Source: Streptomyces sp. NBC_00663 (GTDB taxonomy: Bacteria; Actinomycetota; Actinomycetes; Streptomycetales; Streptomycetaceae). From it: a DNA stretch of 64,000 nt. Position 1 is the stretch's first letter; every line of letters starts with the position of its first letter. The notes beneath the pieces were generated by a model that saw only the letters and a program-made list of their open reading frames with translations, was not told the DNA's origin and did no database searches. The stretch covers positions 7,068,001-7,132,000 of the forward strand of contig NZ_CP109027.1 in NCBI RefSeq assembly GCF_036226885.1, read 5' to 3'. Positions 51,436 through 61,499 of this stretch are shown here, piece by piece. The position numbers and the translations under genes were made by a program.

Positions 51436-53402
51436 CGGAAGTGTCCGACAGGGAACCGCCGCGCCGCCGTGTGCCCGGACCCGCCAGGCCCGCGGGCGAC
51501 GGCCGCCGACGCCCCGCAGGACCCGGCGCGCGCCCGGTCCGCCGCCCGGTGCCGCCCCGCCCCGCGGCCCCCCGCGCCACGGCCCCGCGCCCGCTCCGGC
51601 TCGGCAGCCCCCGGCCCCGGCTGCGCATGGTCAGCCTCGCCCTGACCCTGGTGATGATCGCCTTCGTCGTCCGGCTGCTCCAGGTCCAGGCCGTCGACGC
51701 GAGCACCTACGCCGCCAAGGCCGAGCAGAACCGGTACGTCGGCTACACCCTGGCTGCCGAGCGCGGCCAGATCACCGACCGGGCCGGCGTGGCCCTCGCG
51801 ACCAGCGTGGACGCGTACGACATCACGGCCGACCCCACGCTCTTCAAGCGCAAGCAGCTCAAGATCGACGACGGGCCCGAGCAGGCGGCCGCGCTGCTCG
51901 CCCCGATCCTCGGGCAGGAGCAGAGCGAGCTGACCGAGAAGCTCCGCACCAAGGGGCAGTACGTCAAGCTCGCCGGGCGGCAGACGCCGCAGGTCTGGAA
52001 GCAGATCAAGGACCTCAAGAGCGCGCTCGCCACAAAGGCCGAGGAGGGCACCGGCGTCAATGTGCTCGCCGGTGTCTTCGCCGTCGCCACCAGCAAGCGC
52101 GTGTATCCCAACGGGGATCTCGCCGCCGGGATACTGGGCTGGGTCAACGCCGACGGCAAGGGCGGCGGCGGAGTCGAGCAGCAGCTGAACAAGACGCTGA
52201 CCGGCAAGGACGGCAAGATCCGGTACGCCCAGTCCGGAGGCCGGCAGGTCCCGACCGCGGGCTCGACGGAGACGCCCGCCGTGCCCGGCAGCGACGTCGA
52301 GCTCACCATCGACCGTGACATCCAGTGGGCCGCGCAGAACGCCATCAGCGAGCAGGTGGAGAAGTCCAAGGCGGACCGCGGGTACGTGATAGTGCAGGAC
52401 ACGAAGACCGGCGAGATCCTCGCCATGGCCAACTCGCCCGGCTTCGACCCCGGCGACCTCACCCAGGCCGACCCGAGCACCCTGCACAACTGGGCCCTGG
52501 AGGACGCCTACGAGCCCGGCTCCACCGCCAAGGTCATGTCGATGGCCGCCGTACTGGAGGAGAACGCCGCGACGCCGCTGACGCATGTCACCGTGCCCAA
52601 CCGGCTGCACCGCGGCGACCGCCTCTTCAAGGACGACATCGACCACAAGACCTGGTACCTCACGCTCAACGGCGTGCTCGCCATGTCCAGCAACATCGGC
52701 ACCATCCTGGCGACCGGCCAACTCGGCAAGACCCAGACGCAGTCCAACGAGATCCTGTACTCGTACCTGCGCAAGTTCGGCCTCGGCAGCTACAGCGGCC
52801 TGGACTTCCCCGGCGAGACGAAGGGCATCCTCGCGGCGCCCCAGGACTGGTCGACCTCGCAGCAGTACACGATTCCTTTCGGCCAGGGCGTCTCCCTCAA
52901 CGCGATGCAGGCGGCCTCCGTCTACTCGACGATCGCCAACGGCGGCGTGCGCGTCGAACCCACCCTGGTGCGCGGCACTCAGGGACCCGACGGACGCTTC
53001 ACGCCCGCCGCCAAGCCCAAGAAGTCAAGGGTGGTCAGCGAGAAGACGGCGAAGACCCTCGCCCGGATGCTGGAGTCGGTCGTGGACGACGAGGCGGGTA
53101 CCGGTGCCAAGGCGCGTATTCCGGGGTACCGGGTCGCGGGCAAGACGGGTACGGCCAACCGTGTGGATCCGGCCACCGGCAAGTACCGCGGCTACACCTC
53201 GTCGTTCGCCGGATTCGCGCCCGCCGACAGCCCCCGCATCACCGTGTACTGCGCCATCCAGAACGCCACCAAGGGCAACTACTTCGGCGGCCAGATCTGC
53301 GGCCCCGTCTACAAGCAGGTCATGGAGTTCGCCCTGAAGTCCCTCCAGGTCCCACCGACGGGAACCAAGTCCGCCCCTCTCCCCGTCACCTTCACACCCT
53401 GA
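51432..53402 (+). CDS. ftsI: Penicillin-binding protein FtsI (PBP3)
   Basis: This 656-residue septal transpeptidase has an Arg/Pro-rich cytoplasmic tail, a signal-anchor (MVSLALTLVMIAFVVRLLQV), a PBP dimerisation domain and a transpeptidase domain with Ser364 in EPGSTAKVM, SSN in LAMSSNIGT and KTG in VAGKTGTAN. The start is a GTG overlapping the ftsL stop (51432) or a GTG at 51441. Confidence 0.93.
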   Translation: MTEVSDREPPRRRVPGPARPAGDGRRRPAGPGARPVRRPVPPRPAAPRATAPRPLRLGSPRPRLRMVSLALTLVMIAFVVRLLQVQAVDASTYAAKAEQNRYVGYTLAAERGQITDRAGVALATSVDAYDITADPTLFKRKQLKIDDGPEQAAALLAPILGQEQSELTEKLRTKGQYVKLAGRQTPQVWKQIKDLKSALATKAEEGTGVNVLAGVFAVATSKRVYPNGDLAAGILGWVNADGKGGGGVEQQLNKTLTGKDGKIRYAQSGGRQVPTAGSTETPAVPGSDVELTIDRDIQWAAQNAISEQVEKSKADRGYVIVQDTKTGEILAMANSPGFDPGDLTQADPSTLHNWALEDAYEPGSTAKVMSMAAVLEENAATPLTHVTVPNRLHRGDRLFKDDIDHKTWYLTLNGVLAMSSNIGTILATGQLGKTQTQSNEILYSYLRKFGLGSYSGLDFPGETKGILAAPQDWSTSQQYTIPFGQGVSLNAMQAASVYSTIANGGVRVEPTLVRGTQGPDGRFTPAAKPKKSRVVSEKTAKTLARMLESVVDDEAGTGAKARIPGYRVAGKTGTANRVDPATGKYRGYTSSFAGFAPADSPRITVYCAIQNATKGNYFGGQICGPVYKQVMEFALKSLQVPPTGTKSAPLPVTFTP

Positions 53403-53429
53403 TCAGTACGAGCAGCCAGGAACCACCTC

Positions 53430-55085
53430 GTGACAACGATCACTCCCGATTCCGGGAACCAGAGCACGCCCACGCCCTCGCTTCGCTCCGAAGCGGGTGT
53501 GCCCGGTACGCTCACCGCCGTGCCACACGCTGATCAGTCCCAAACCACCCAGAAGGGCCATCCCGTGACATATCCGGGACCGCCCCGGCCGGTCCGGGTC
53601 TCCGCCACACCCCTCGCGGAACTCGCCGATCAGCTGGGTGCCGCGCAGCCGGACAGCACCGCCGAGGTCACGGGCATCACCCATGACTCGCGCGCGGTCC
53701 GCCCCGGCGACCTGTACGCCGCCCTCCCGGGCGCCCGCCTGCACGGCGCCGACTTCGTCACCCAGGCCGCCGGCCTCGGCGCGGTCGCCGTGCTCACCGA
53801 CCCCACCGGCGCCGAACGCGCCGCGGCGACCGGCCTGCCGGTCCTCGTCGTGGCCGACCCGCGCGCGCGGATGGGCGAACTGGCGGCCACCATCTACGGC
53901 CGCCCGGGCTGCGATCTGCTCCAGATCGGCATCACCGGCACCTCCGGCAAGACCACCACCGCCTATCTCGTCGAGGGCGGACTGAAGACCAAGAACAACA
54001 CCGGTCTGATCGGCACCGTCGAGATGCGGATCGGCGACGAGCGCATCAAGTCCGAGCGCACCACCCCCGAAGCCACCGATCTCCAGGCCCTGTTCGCGGT
54101 CATGCGCGAACGCGGCGTGGAGGCCGTCGCGATGGAGGTCTCCAGCCACGCCCTGGTCCTCGGCCGGGTCGACGGCTGTGTCTTCGACATCGGTGTGTTC
54201 ACCAACCTCAGCCCGGAACACATGGAGTTCCACTCCGACATGGAGGACTACTTCCGGGCCAAGGCACAGCTGTTCACGCCGGAACGCAGCAAGCTGGGTG
54301 TCGTCAACTTCGACGACGAGTACGGCCGACGGCTCGTCGAGGAGGCCACGGTCCCCGTGGTCACCTTCTCCGCCGAGGGGCACCCGGACGCCGACTGGCG
54401 CGCCGAGAGCGTCCAGGTCGGCCCGATGGACTCGACGTTCACCGTGATCGGTCCGCAGGGCGAGCGCCTCCGCGCCAGGTCCCCGCTGGCCGGCCCCTTC
54501 AACGTGGCCAACACGCTCGCCGCGATCGTCGCCCTCGCCGTCGCCGGGCTCGACCCGCAGACTGCCGCCGACGGCGTCGCCGCGGTGCCGGGTGTGCCGG
54601 GCCGGCTGGAGCGCGTGGACGTCGGACAGCCCTATCTCGCGGTCGTGGACTACGCCCACAAGACCGACGCCGTCGAATCGGTCCTCAAGGCGCTCCGCAA
54701 GGTCACCGAGGGCAGCCTGCACGTCGTGCTCGGCTGCGGCGGCGACCGGGACACGACCAAGCGCGCGCCGATGGGCGCCGCCGTGGCGCGGCTCGCCGAC
54801 ACCGCCGTACTGACCTCCGACAACCCCCGCTCCGAGGACCCCCTCGCGATCCTCGCCACCATGCTCCAGGGCGCGGCGTCCGTACCGGTGCACGAGCGCG
54901 GCGAGGTCCAGGTCTTCGAGGACCGGGCCGCCGCGATCGCCGCCGCCGTCGCCCGGGCACGGCCCGGGGACACCGTGCTGGTCGCGGGCAAGGGCCATGA
55001 GCAGGGCCAGGACATCGCCGGGGTGGTCCGTCCCTTCGACGACCGCCAGGTGCTTCGAGAAGCCATCCAGAAGACCCAGGGATGA
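53430..55085 (+). CDS. murE: UDP-MurNAc-tripeptide synthetase MurE
   Basis: This up to 551-residue ligase adds the diamino acid to UDP-MurNAc-L-Ala-D-Glu. ATP motif GITGTSGKTTTAY, VDYAHKTDAVESVL, and the DNPRSEDP motif found in diaminopimelate-adding MurE enzymes; Streptomyces walls use LL-DAP. The GTG at 53430 has AGGAA upstream, but GTGs at 53521 and 53565 begin closer to the conserved domain; the first roughly 45 residues are of low conservation and uncertain. Confidence 0.92.
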   Translation: MTTITPDSGNQSTPTPSLRSEAGVPGTLTAVPHADQSQTTQKGHPVTYPGPPRPVRVSATPLAELADQLGAAQPDSTAEVTGITHDSRAVRPGDLYAALPGARLHGADFVTQAAGLGAVAVLTDPTGAERAAATGLPVLVVADPRARMGELAATIYGRPGCDLLQIGITGTSGKTTTAYLVEGGLKTKNNTGLIGTVEMRIGDERIKSERTTPEATDLQALFAVMRERGVEAVAMEVSSHALVLGRVDGCVFDIGVFTNLSPEHMEFHSDMEDYFRAKAQLFTPERSKLGVVNFDDEYGRRLVEEATVPVVTFSAEGHPDADWRAESVQVGPMDSTFTVIGPQGERLRARSPLAGPFNVANTLAAIVALAVAGLDPQTAADGVAAVPGVPGRLERVDVGQPYLAVVDYAHKTDAVESVLKALRKVTEGSLHVVLGCGGDRDTTKRAPMGAAVARLADTAVLTSDNPRSEDPLAILATMLQGAASVPVHERGEVQVFEDRAAAIAAAVARARPGDTVLVAGKGHEQGQDIAGVVRPFDDRQVLREAIQKTQG

Positions 55086-55089
55086 ACTT

Positions 55090-56499
55090 GTGATCGCCCT
55101 CTCTCTCGCCGAGATCGCAGCAGTCGTCGGCGGGCAGACCCACGACATACCGGATCCGTCCGTCCAGGTCACCGGGCCGGTCGTCCGGGACTCCCGAGAA
55201 GTGGAGTCCGGCAGCCTCTTCGTCGCCTTCGTCGGCGAGCGCGTCGACGGCCACGACTTCGCGGCCCAGGTCGTCGAGGCGGGCGCGGTCGCCGTGCTGG
55301 CGTCGCACCCCGTCGGCGTGCCCGCGATCGTCGTGGACGACGTCCAGAAGGCCCTCGGTGCCCTCGCGCGTGATGTCGTACGACGGCTCGGCGCGACCCT
55401 CGTGGCGCTGACCGGCTCGGCCGGCAAGACCAGCACCAAGGACCTGATCGCCCAGGTGCTCCAGCACAAGGCACCGACCGTGTGGACCCCGGGTTCGCTC
55501 AACAACGAGATCGGGCTCCCGCTGACCGCCCTGTCCGCCACCGAGGAGACGCAGTTCCTCGTACTGGAGATGGGCGCCCGCGGTATCGGCCACATCCGCT
55601 ACCTCGCCGAACTGACGCCCCCGAAGATCGGCCTGGTCCTCAACGTCGGCACCGCCCACATCGGCGAGTTCGGCGGCCGGGAGCAGATCGCGCAGGCCAA
55701 GGGCGAGCTCGTCGAGGGGCTTCCGCCCGCGGCGGACGGCGGCACGGCGGTCCTCAACGCCGACGATCCCCTCGTACGGGCCATGGCATCCCGTACGAAG
55801 GCGAAGGTGATCCTTTTCGGAGAGTCCGACGAAGCGGACGTACGCGCCGAGAACGTGAGACTCACGGACACGGGACAGCCGGCCTTCAGGCTTCGCACAC
55901 CCTCCGGTGACAGTGACGTGACCATGCGCCTGTACGGTGAGCACCACGTGTCGAACGCGCTCGCCGCGGCCGCCGTCGCCCATGAGCTGGGCATGTCCGC
56001 GGAAGAGATCGCCACCGCGCTCTCCGAGGCGGGCTCCCTCTCCCGCTGGCGGATGGAGGTCACCGAGCGCCCGGACGGCGTGACCGTCGTCAACGACGCC
56101 TACAACGCCAACCCCGAATCCATGCGGGCCGCATTGCGCGCGCTCGTGGCCATGGGCCGGGGGCGGCGGACCTGGGCGGTGCTCGGCAAGATGGCCGAGC
56201 TCGGGGACGAGGCGCTCGCCGAGCACGACGCGGTCGGACGGCTCGCCGTCCGGCTCAACGTCAGCAAGCTCGTCGCGGTCGGGGGGATCGAAGCCTCCTG
56301 GCTGCAACTGGGCGCATATAACGAGGGTTCGTGGGGTGAGGAGTCGGTGCACGTGTCCGACGCACAGGCGGCGGTCGACCTGTTGCGCAGTCAGCTGCGC
56401 CCGGGAGACGTCGTACTCGTGAAGGCGTCCCGTTCGGTCGGCCTGGAGAGTGTCGCCGCGGCGCTGCTCGGCGCCGAGGGTGAGGTTGCCGCGCGATGA
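55090..56499 (+). CDS. murF: UDP-MurNAc-tripeptide--D-Ala-D-Ala ligase MurF
   Basis: This 469-residue ligase completes the pentapeptide. ATP motif ALTGSAGKTSTKD, ENVRLTDTGQ, VNDAYNANPESMRAALRAL and KLVAVGG. Its GTG follows the murE stop by 4 bases. Its TGA overlaps the mraY ATG. Confidence 0.93.
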   Translation: MIALSLAEIAAVVGGQTHDIPDPSVQVTGPVVRDSREVESGSLFVAFVGERVDGHDFAAQVVEAGAVAVLASHPVGVPAIVVDDVQKALGALARDVVRRLGATLVALTGSAGKTSTKDLIAQVLQHKAPTVWTPGSLNNEIGLPLTALSATEETQFLVLEMGARGIGHIRYLAELTPPKIGLVLNVGTAHIGEFGGREQIAQAKGELVEGLPPAADGGTAVLNADDPLVRAMASRTKAKVILFGESDEADVRAENVRLTDTGQPAFRLRTPSGDSDVTMRLYGEHHVSNALAAAAVAHELGMSAEEIATALSEAGSLSRWRMEVTERPDGVTVVNDAYNANPESMRAALRALVAMGRGRRTWAVLGKMAELGDEALAEHDAVGRLAVRLNVSKLVAVGGIEASWLQLGAYNEGSWGEESVHVSDAQAAVDLLRSQLRPGDVVLVKASRSVGLESVAAALLGAEGEVAAR

Positions 56500-57569
56500 T
56501 GAAGCAGATCCTGTTCGCAGGAGTCATTGGTCTGTTCCTGACCCTGGTGGGCACCCCGCTGCTGATCAAGCTGCTCGCGCGCAAGGGCTACGGCCAGTAC
56601 ATCCGCGACGACGGCCCGCGCGAGCACGCCAGCAAGCGCGGTACGCCGACCATGGGTGGTATCGCCTTCATCCTGGCGACGGTCGCCGCCTACTTCCTGT
56701 CCAAGGTCATCACCGGCTACCCGCCCACCTACTCGGGCCTGTTGGTGCTCGGTCTGATGGTCGGCATGGGCCTGGTCGGCTTCCTCGACGACTACATCAA
56801 GATCGTCAAGCGACGCTCGCTCGGTCTGCGGGCCAAGGCGAAGATGGCCGGCCAGCTGATCGTCGGCATCAGCTTCGCGGTGCTCGCGCTGATGTTCCCG
56901 GACGCCCGCAACAACACCCCGGCCTCCGACAAGTTGTCGTTCATCACGGACTTCGGCTGGAAGATCGGCCCCGTGCTGTTCGTGATCTGGGCGCTGTTCA
57001 TGATTCTCGCCATGTCGAACGGCGTGAACCTGACGGACGGTCTGGACGGCCTGGCCACCGGTGCCTCGGTGCTCGTCTTCGGCGCCTACACGTTCATCGG
57101 CGTCTGGCAGTTCCAGGAGTCCTGCGCCAACGCGGGCACCCTGACCAACCCGGGCGCCTGTTACGAGGTGCGCGACCCGCTCGACCTGGCCGTCATCGCC
57201 TCGGCGCTGATGGGTGCCTGCCTCGGCTTCCTGTGGTGGAACACCTCGCCGGCGAAGATCTTCATGGGCGACACCGGTTCGCTGGCCCTCGGCGGAGTCC
57301 TCACGGGTCTGGCCATCTGCTCCCGCACGGAGCTGCTCGTGGCCATCATGGGCGGCCTGTTCGTCCTCATCACCATGTCGGTCGTCATCCAGGTCGGCTC
57401 CTTCAAGCTCACTGGCAAGCGCGTCTTCCGGATGGCGCCGTTGCAGCACCACTTCGAACTCAAGGGCTGGTCCGAGGTCCTCGTGGTGGTCCGCTTCTGG
57501 ATCATCCAGGGCATCTGTGTGATCGTCGGCCTGGGTCTCTTCTACGCGGGATGGGCAGCAGAAAAGTGA
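56496..57569 (+). CDS. mraY: Phospho-MurNAc-pentapeptide transferase MraY
   Basis: This 357-residue polytopic enzyme makes lipid I. About ten membrane segments, DDGPREHASKRGTPTMGG, FLDDYIKIVKRRSLGL, SNGVNLTDGLDGLA and KIFMGDTGSLALG motifs. The ATG at 56496 overlaps the murF stop (ATGA); a second ATG is at 56499. Confidence 0.95.
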   Translation: MMKQILFAGVIGLFLTLVGTPLLIKLLARKGYGQYIRDDGPREHASKRGTPTMGGIAFILATVAAYFLSKVITGYPPTYSGLLVLGLMVGMGLVGFLDDYIKIVKRRSLGLRAKAKMAGQLIVGISFAVLALMFPDARNNTPASDKLSFITDFGWKIGPVLFVIWALFMILAMSNGVNLTDGLDGLATGASVLVFGAYTFIGVWQFQESCANAGTLTNPGACYEVRDPLDLAVIASALMGACLGFLWWNTSPAKIFMGDTGSLALGGVLTGLAICSRTELLVAIMGGLFVLITMSVVIQVGSFKLTGKRVFRMAPLQHHFELKGWSEVLVVVRFWIIQGICVIVGLGLFYAGWAAEK

Positions 57570-58984
57570 CCTCCTCGGTGTCCGCGGACTTCCAGGGCAA
57601 GCACGTCACCGTCGCCGGACTCGGCGTCTCCGGCATCCCGGCGGCCAAGGTGCTGCACGCGCGCGGGGCGCTCGTCACGGTCGTCAACGACGGCGACGAC
57701 GCACGCGCGCGTGAGCAGGCCGCCGAGTTGGAGGCGCTCGGCGTCACCGTCCGCCTCGGCGACGGCGCGACCCTGCCCGAGGGCACCGAACTCATCGTCA
57801 CCGCACCCGGCTGGAAGCCCGACAAGCCGCTGTTCACGGCGGCCCGGGAAGCCGGTGTCGAGGTCTGGGGCGACGTCGAACTCGCCTGGCGCCTGCGCGG
57901 CCCCGACGCGGCCCCCTGGCTCGCGATCACCGGCACCAACGGCAAGACGACGACCACGCAGATGCTGGCGTCCATCCTGAAGGCCGCCGGACTGCGCACC
58001 GCCGCCGTCGGCAACATCGGCGTCTCCCTGCTGGACGTGGTCCTCGGCGAGGAGCAGTACGACGTCCTGGCCGTGGAGTTGTCGAGCTACCAGCTCCACT
58101 GGGCGCCCTCCCTGCGCGCCCACTCGGCGGCCGTCCTGAACCTCGCCCCGGACCACCTCGACTGGCACGGCTCCATGGAGGCGTACGCGCGCGACAAGGG
58201 CCGTGTCTACGAGGGCAATCGCGTCGCCTGCGTCTACAACGTGGCCGACAAGGCCACCGAGGACCTGGTGCGCGAGGCCGACGTCGAGGAGGGCTGCCGG
58301 GCCATCGGCTTCACCCTCGGCTCACCCGGCCCCTCCCAACTCGGCGTCGTGGACGGCATCCTGGTCGACCGCGCCTTCGTGGAGAACCGGCAGAAGAACG
58401 CCCAGGAGCTCGCCGAGGTCTCCGACGTCAACCCGCCCGCCCCGCACAACATCGCCAACGCCCTTGCGGCGGCGGCCCTCGCGCGCGCCTTCGGGGTGCC
58501 CGCCAAGGCCGTACGGGACGGTCTGCGGGCGTTCACCCCGGACGCCCACCGCATCGCGCACGTGGCCGACGTGGACGGCGTCGCGTACGTGGACGACTCC
58601 AAGGCCACCAACACCCACGCCGCGGAAGCCTCGTTGGCGGCGTACGAGTCCATCGTGTGGATCGCCGGCGGGCTCGCCAAGGGGGCCTCCTTCGACGAGC
58701 TGGTCGCCAAGTCGGCAAAGCGACTTCGGGGCGTGGTGCTGATCGGCGCCGACCGGGCCCTGATCCGCGAAGCCCTCGCGCGACACGCGCCGGAAGTACC
58801 CGTGGTCGACCTCGACCGGACCGACACTGGGGCGATGCTCCAGGCGGTGACGGAGGCGAAGCGGCTGGCTCGGCCCGGCGACACGGTGCTGCTGGCCCCG
58901 GCCTGCGCCTCCATGGACATGTTCACCAACTACAACAAGCGCGGTGACGCGTTCGCGGAGGCGGTTCGCGAACTCGGCTCCTGA
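57551..58984 (+). CDS. murD: UDP-MurNAc-L-Ala--D-Glu ligase MurD
   Basis: This 477-residue ligase adds D-Glu. VTVAGLGVSGIPAAKVLHARG, ATP loop ITGTNGKTTTTQ, LSSYQLHWAPSL, LNLAPDHLDWHGS and DDSKATNTHAAEASL. The ATG at 57551 lies 19 bases inside mraY; the GTG at 57566 is an alternative. Confidence 0.93.
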   Translation: MGSRKVTSSVSADFQGKHVTVAGLGVSGIPAAKVLHARGALVTVVNDGDDARAREQAAELEALGVTVRLGDGATLPEGTELIVTAPGWKPDKPLFTAAREAGVEVWGDVELAWRLRGPDAAPWLAITGTNGKTTTTQMLASILKAAGLRTAAVGNIGVSLLDVVLGEEQYDVLAVELSSYQLHWAPSLRAHSAAVLNLAPDHLDWHGSMEAYARDKGRVYEGNRVACVYNVADKATEDLVREADVEEGCRAIGFTLGSPGPSQLGVVDGILVDRAFVENRQKNAQELAEVSDVNPPAPHNIANALAAAALARAFGVPAKAVRDGLRAFTPDAHRIAHVADVDGVAYVDDSKATNTHAAEASLAAYESIVWIAGGLAKGASFDELVAKSAKRLRGVVLIGADRALIREALARHAPEVPVVDLDRTDTGAMLQAVTEAKRLARPGDTVLLAPACASMDMFTNYNKRGDAFAEAVRELGS

Positions 58985-59004
58985 CCGACGTAGCGGAGGC
59001 TCTG

Positions 59005-60369
59005 ATGCCCAGCAGCCGTACCGGCCGACCGCCCGTGCAGCGGACCGTCAGACGTCCCGCCGCTCCCCGGACCGCGCGCGACAACCCCGTACGACAGCTC
59101 TATCTGCGCGCGAAGAAGGCCTGGGACCGGCCGCTGACCGCGTACTACCTCATCCTCGGCGGCAGCCTGCTGATCACCGTGCTGGGGCTGGTGATGGTCT
59201 ACTCGGCCTCCCAGATCACGGCCCTTCAGATGTCGCTGCCGGGGTCCTTCTTCTTCCGCAAACAGTTCCTGGCCGCCGCCATCGGCGGAGTGCTGCTGCT
59301 GGCCGCGTCCCGGATGCCGGTGAAGCTGCACCGGGCGCTGGCCTATCCGATCCTCGCGGGCGCGGTCTTCCTGATGGCCCTGGTGCAGGTGCCGGGGATA
59401 GGGATGTCGGTCAACGGCAACCAGAACTGGATCTCGCTCGGCGGCTCCTTCCAGATCCAGCCCAGTGAGTTCGGCAAGCTCGCGCTCGTGCTCTGGGGCG
59501 CCGACCTGCTCGCCCGCAAACAGGACAAGAAGCTGCTGACCCAGTGGAAGCACATGCTGGTGCCGCTCGTCCCGGTCGCCTTCATGCTGCTCGGGCTGAT
59601 CATGCTCGGCGGCGACATGGGCACGGCGATCATCCTCACGGCGATCCTTTTCGGCCTGTTGTGGCTCGCGGGGGCGCCGACCCGGCTGTTCGTGGGGGTG
59701 CTGTCGATCGCCGCGCTGATCGGCCTGATCCTCATCAAGACCAGCCCCAACCGCATGGCCCGGCTCGCCTGCATCGGCGCCACCGAGCCCAAGGCGGGGG
59801 CCGCCGACTGCTGGCAGGCCGTCCACGGCATCTACGCCCTCGCCTCCGGCGGAATCTTCGGCTCCGGGCTCGGTGCGAGTGTGGAAAAATGGGGCCAACT
59901 CCCAGAAGCGCACACGGACTTCATCTTCGCCGTCACCGGTGAGGAACTGGGCCTGGCGGGGACGCTGTCGGTGCTGGCCCTGTTCGCGGCTCTAGGCTAT
60001 GCGGGTATCCGCGTGGCCGGCCGCACGGAGGACCCCTTCGTCAGGTATGCCGCGGGAGGCGTGACCACCTGGATCACCGCACAGGCGGTGATCAACATCG
60101 GTGCGGTGCTCGGCCTGTTGCCGATCGCCGGTGTCCCGCTCCCGCTGTTCTCCTACGGAGGATCCGCCCTGCTGCCGACCATGTTCGCGATCGGGCTGCT
60201 GATCGCCTTCGCTCGTGACGAGCCCGCTGCGCGGGCCGCGCTTGCGATGCGGCAACCCCGCTTTGGTAGAAAGCGGGGTGCCGGGGGCTCCGCTCGCAAC
60301 AGGGAGCCGCGGAGATGGAACACGATGCGACGGCGTGCCTCGGCGGCACGCACGTCCGGAGAGCGGTGA
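59005..60369 (+). CDS. ftsW: Septal peptidoglycan polymerase FtsW
   Basis: This 454-residue SEDS protein has ten predicted membrane segments and the conserved VNGNQNWISLGGSFQIQPSEFGKLAL and PIAGVPLPLFSYGGSALLPTM motifs. It polymerises lipid II at the septum with FtsI. The start has GGAGG upstream. The C-terminal 60 residues are basic, cytoplasmic and likely disordered. Confidence 0.93.
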   Translation: MPSSRTGRPPVQRTVRRPAAPRTARDNPVRQLYLRAKKAWDRPLTAYYLILGGSLLITVLGLVMVYSASQITALQMSLPGSFFFRKQFLAAAIGGVLLLAASRMPVKLHRALAYPILAGAVFLMALVQVPGIGMSVNGNQNWISLGGSFQIQPSEFGKLALVLWGADLLARKQDKKLLTQWKHMLVPLVPVAFMLLGLIMLGGDMGTAIILTAILFGLLWLAGAPTRLFVGVLSIAALIGLILIKTSPNRMARLACIGATEPKAGAADCWQAVHGIYALASGGIFGSGLGASVEKWGQLPEAHTDFIFAVTGEELGLAGTLSVLALFAALGYAGIRVAGRTEDPFVRYAAGGVTTWITAQAVINIGAVLGLLPIAGVPLPLFSYGGSALLPTMFAIGLLIAFARDEPAARAALAMRQPRFGRKRGAGGSARNREPRRWNTMRRRASAARTSGER

Positions 60370-60375
60370 ATTTCG

Positions 60376-61473
60376 GTGCATGTCGTACTCGCCGGTGGGG
60401 GGACCGCCGGCCACATCGAGCCCGCGCTCGCCCTCGCGGACGCCCTGCGCAGGCAGGACCCGACCGTGGGAATCACGGCCCTGGGCACGGAGCGCGGCCT
60501 GGAGACCACACTCGTTCCGCAGCGGGGCTATGAGCTTGCGCTGATCCCCGCCGTACCGCTGCCACGCAAGCCCACCCCCGAGCTGATCACCGTCCCGGGC
60601 CGGCTGCGCGGCACGATCAAGGCCGCCGAGCAGATCCTGGAGCGCACCAAGGCGGACGCCGTCGTCGGCTTCGGCGGGTACGTGGCCCTGCCCGGCTACC
60701 TCGCCGCCAAGCGCCTGGGCGTGCCCATCGTGATCCACGAGGCCAACGCCCGCCCCGGCCTGGCCAACAAGATCGGCTCGCGGTACGCCGCCCAGGTCGC
60801 CGTCTCCACCCCGGACAGCAAGCTGCGCGGCGCCCGTTACATCGGCATCCCGCTGCGGCGCACCATCGCCACCCTCGACCGGGCCGCCGTCCGCCCCGAG
60901 GCCCGCGCGGCGTTCGGCCTCGACCCGAACCTGCCGACCCTGCTGGTCTCCGGCGGCTCCCAGGGCGCCCGTCGTCTCAACGAGGTCGTCCAGCAGGTCG
61001 CCCCTTGGCTCCAGCAGGCCGGCATCCAGATCCTGCACGCGGTCGGCCCGAAGAACGAACTGCCGCAGGTGCACCATATGCCGGGGATGCCGCCGTACAT
61101 CCCGGTACCGTACGTGGACCGGATGGACCTCGCGTACGCCGCGGCCGACATGATGCTCTGCCGCGCGGGCGCGATGACCGTCGCCGAGCTCTCCGCCGTC
61201 GGACTCCCGGCCGCCTACGTCCCGCTGCCCATCGGCAACGGTGAACAGCGGCTCAACGCCCAGCCGGTGGTCAAGGCCGGCGGCGGCCTGCTGGTCGACG
61301 ACGCGGAACTCACCCCGGAGTGGGTCCAGCAGAACGTCCTGCCCGTGCTCGCCGACCCGCACCGGCTGTACCAGATGTCCCGCGCCGCCGCCGAGTTCGG
61401 CCGCCGGGACGCCGACGACCTGCTCGTCGGCATGGTGTACGAGGCGATCGCCGCCAACCGTGCACGTCACTAG
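60376..61473 (+). CDS. murG: Lipid II synthase MurG
   Basis: This 365-residue GT28 glycosyltransferase adds GlcNAc to lipid I. MHVVLAGGGTAGHIEPALALA, VVGFGGYVALP, VIHEANARPGLANK, LVSGGSQGARRLNE and LCRAGAMTVAELSAVGLPAAYVPLP motifs. The GTG at 60376 follows the ftsW stop by 6 bases. Confidence 0.94.
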   Translation: MHVVLAGGGTAGHIEPALALADALRRQDPTVGITALGTERGLETTLVPQRGYELALIPAVPLPRKPTPELITVPGRLRGTIKAAEQILERTKADAVVGFGGYVALPGYLAAKRLGVPIVIHEANARPGLANKIGSRYAAQVAVSTPDSKLRGARYIGIPLRRTIATLDRAAVRPEARAAFGLDPNLPTLLVSGGSQGARRLNEVVQQVAPWLQQAGIQILHAVGPKNELPQVHHMPGMPPYIPVPYVDRMDLAYAAADMMLCRAGAMTVAELSAVGLPAAYVPLPIGNGEQRLNAQPVVKAGGGLLVDDAELTPEWVQQNVLPVLADPHRLYQMSRAAAEFGRRDADDLLVGMVYEAIAANRARH

Positions 61474-61499
61474 GAACGTATGACCGAAGGGCAGGGAGC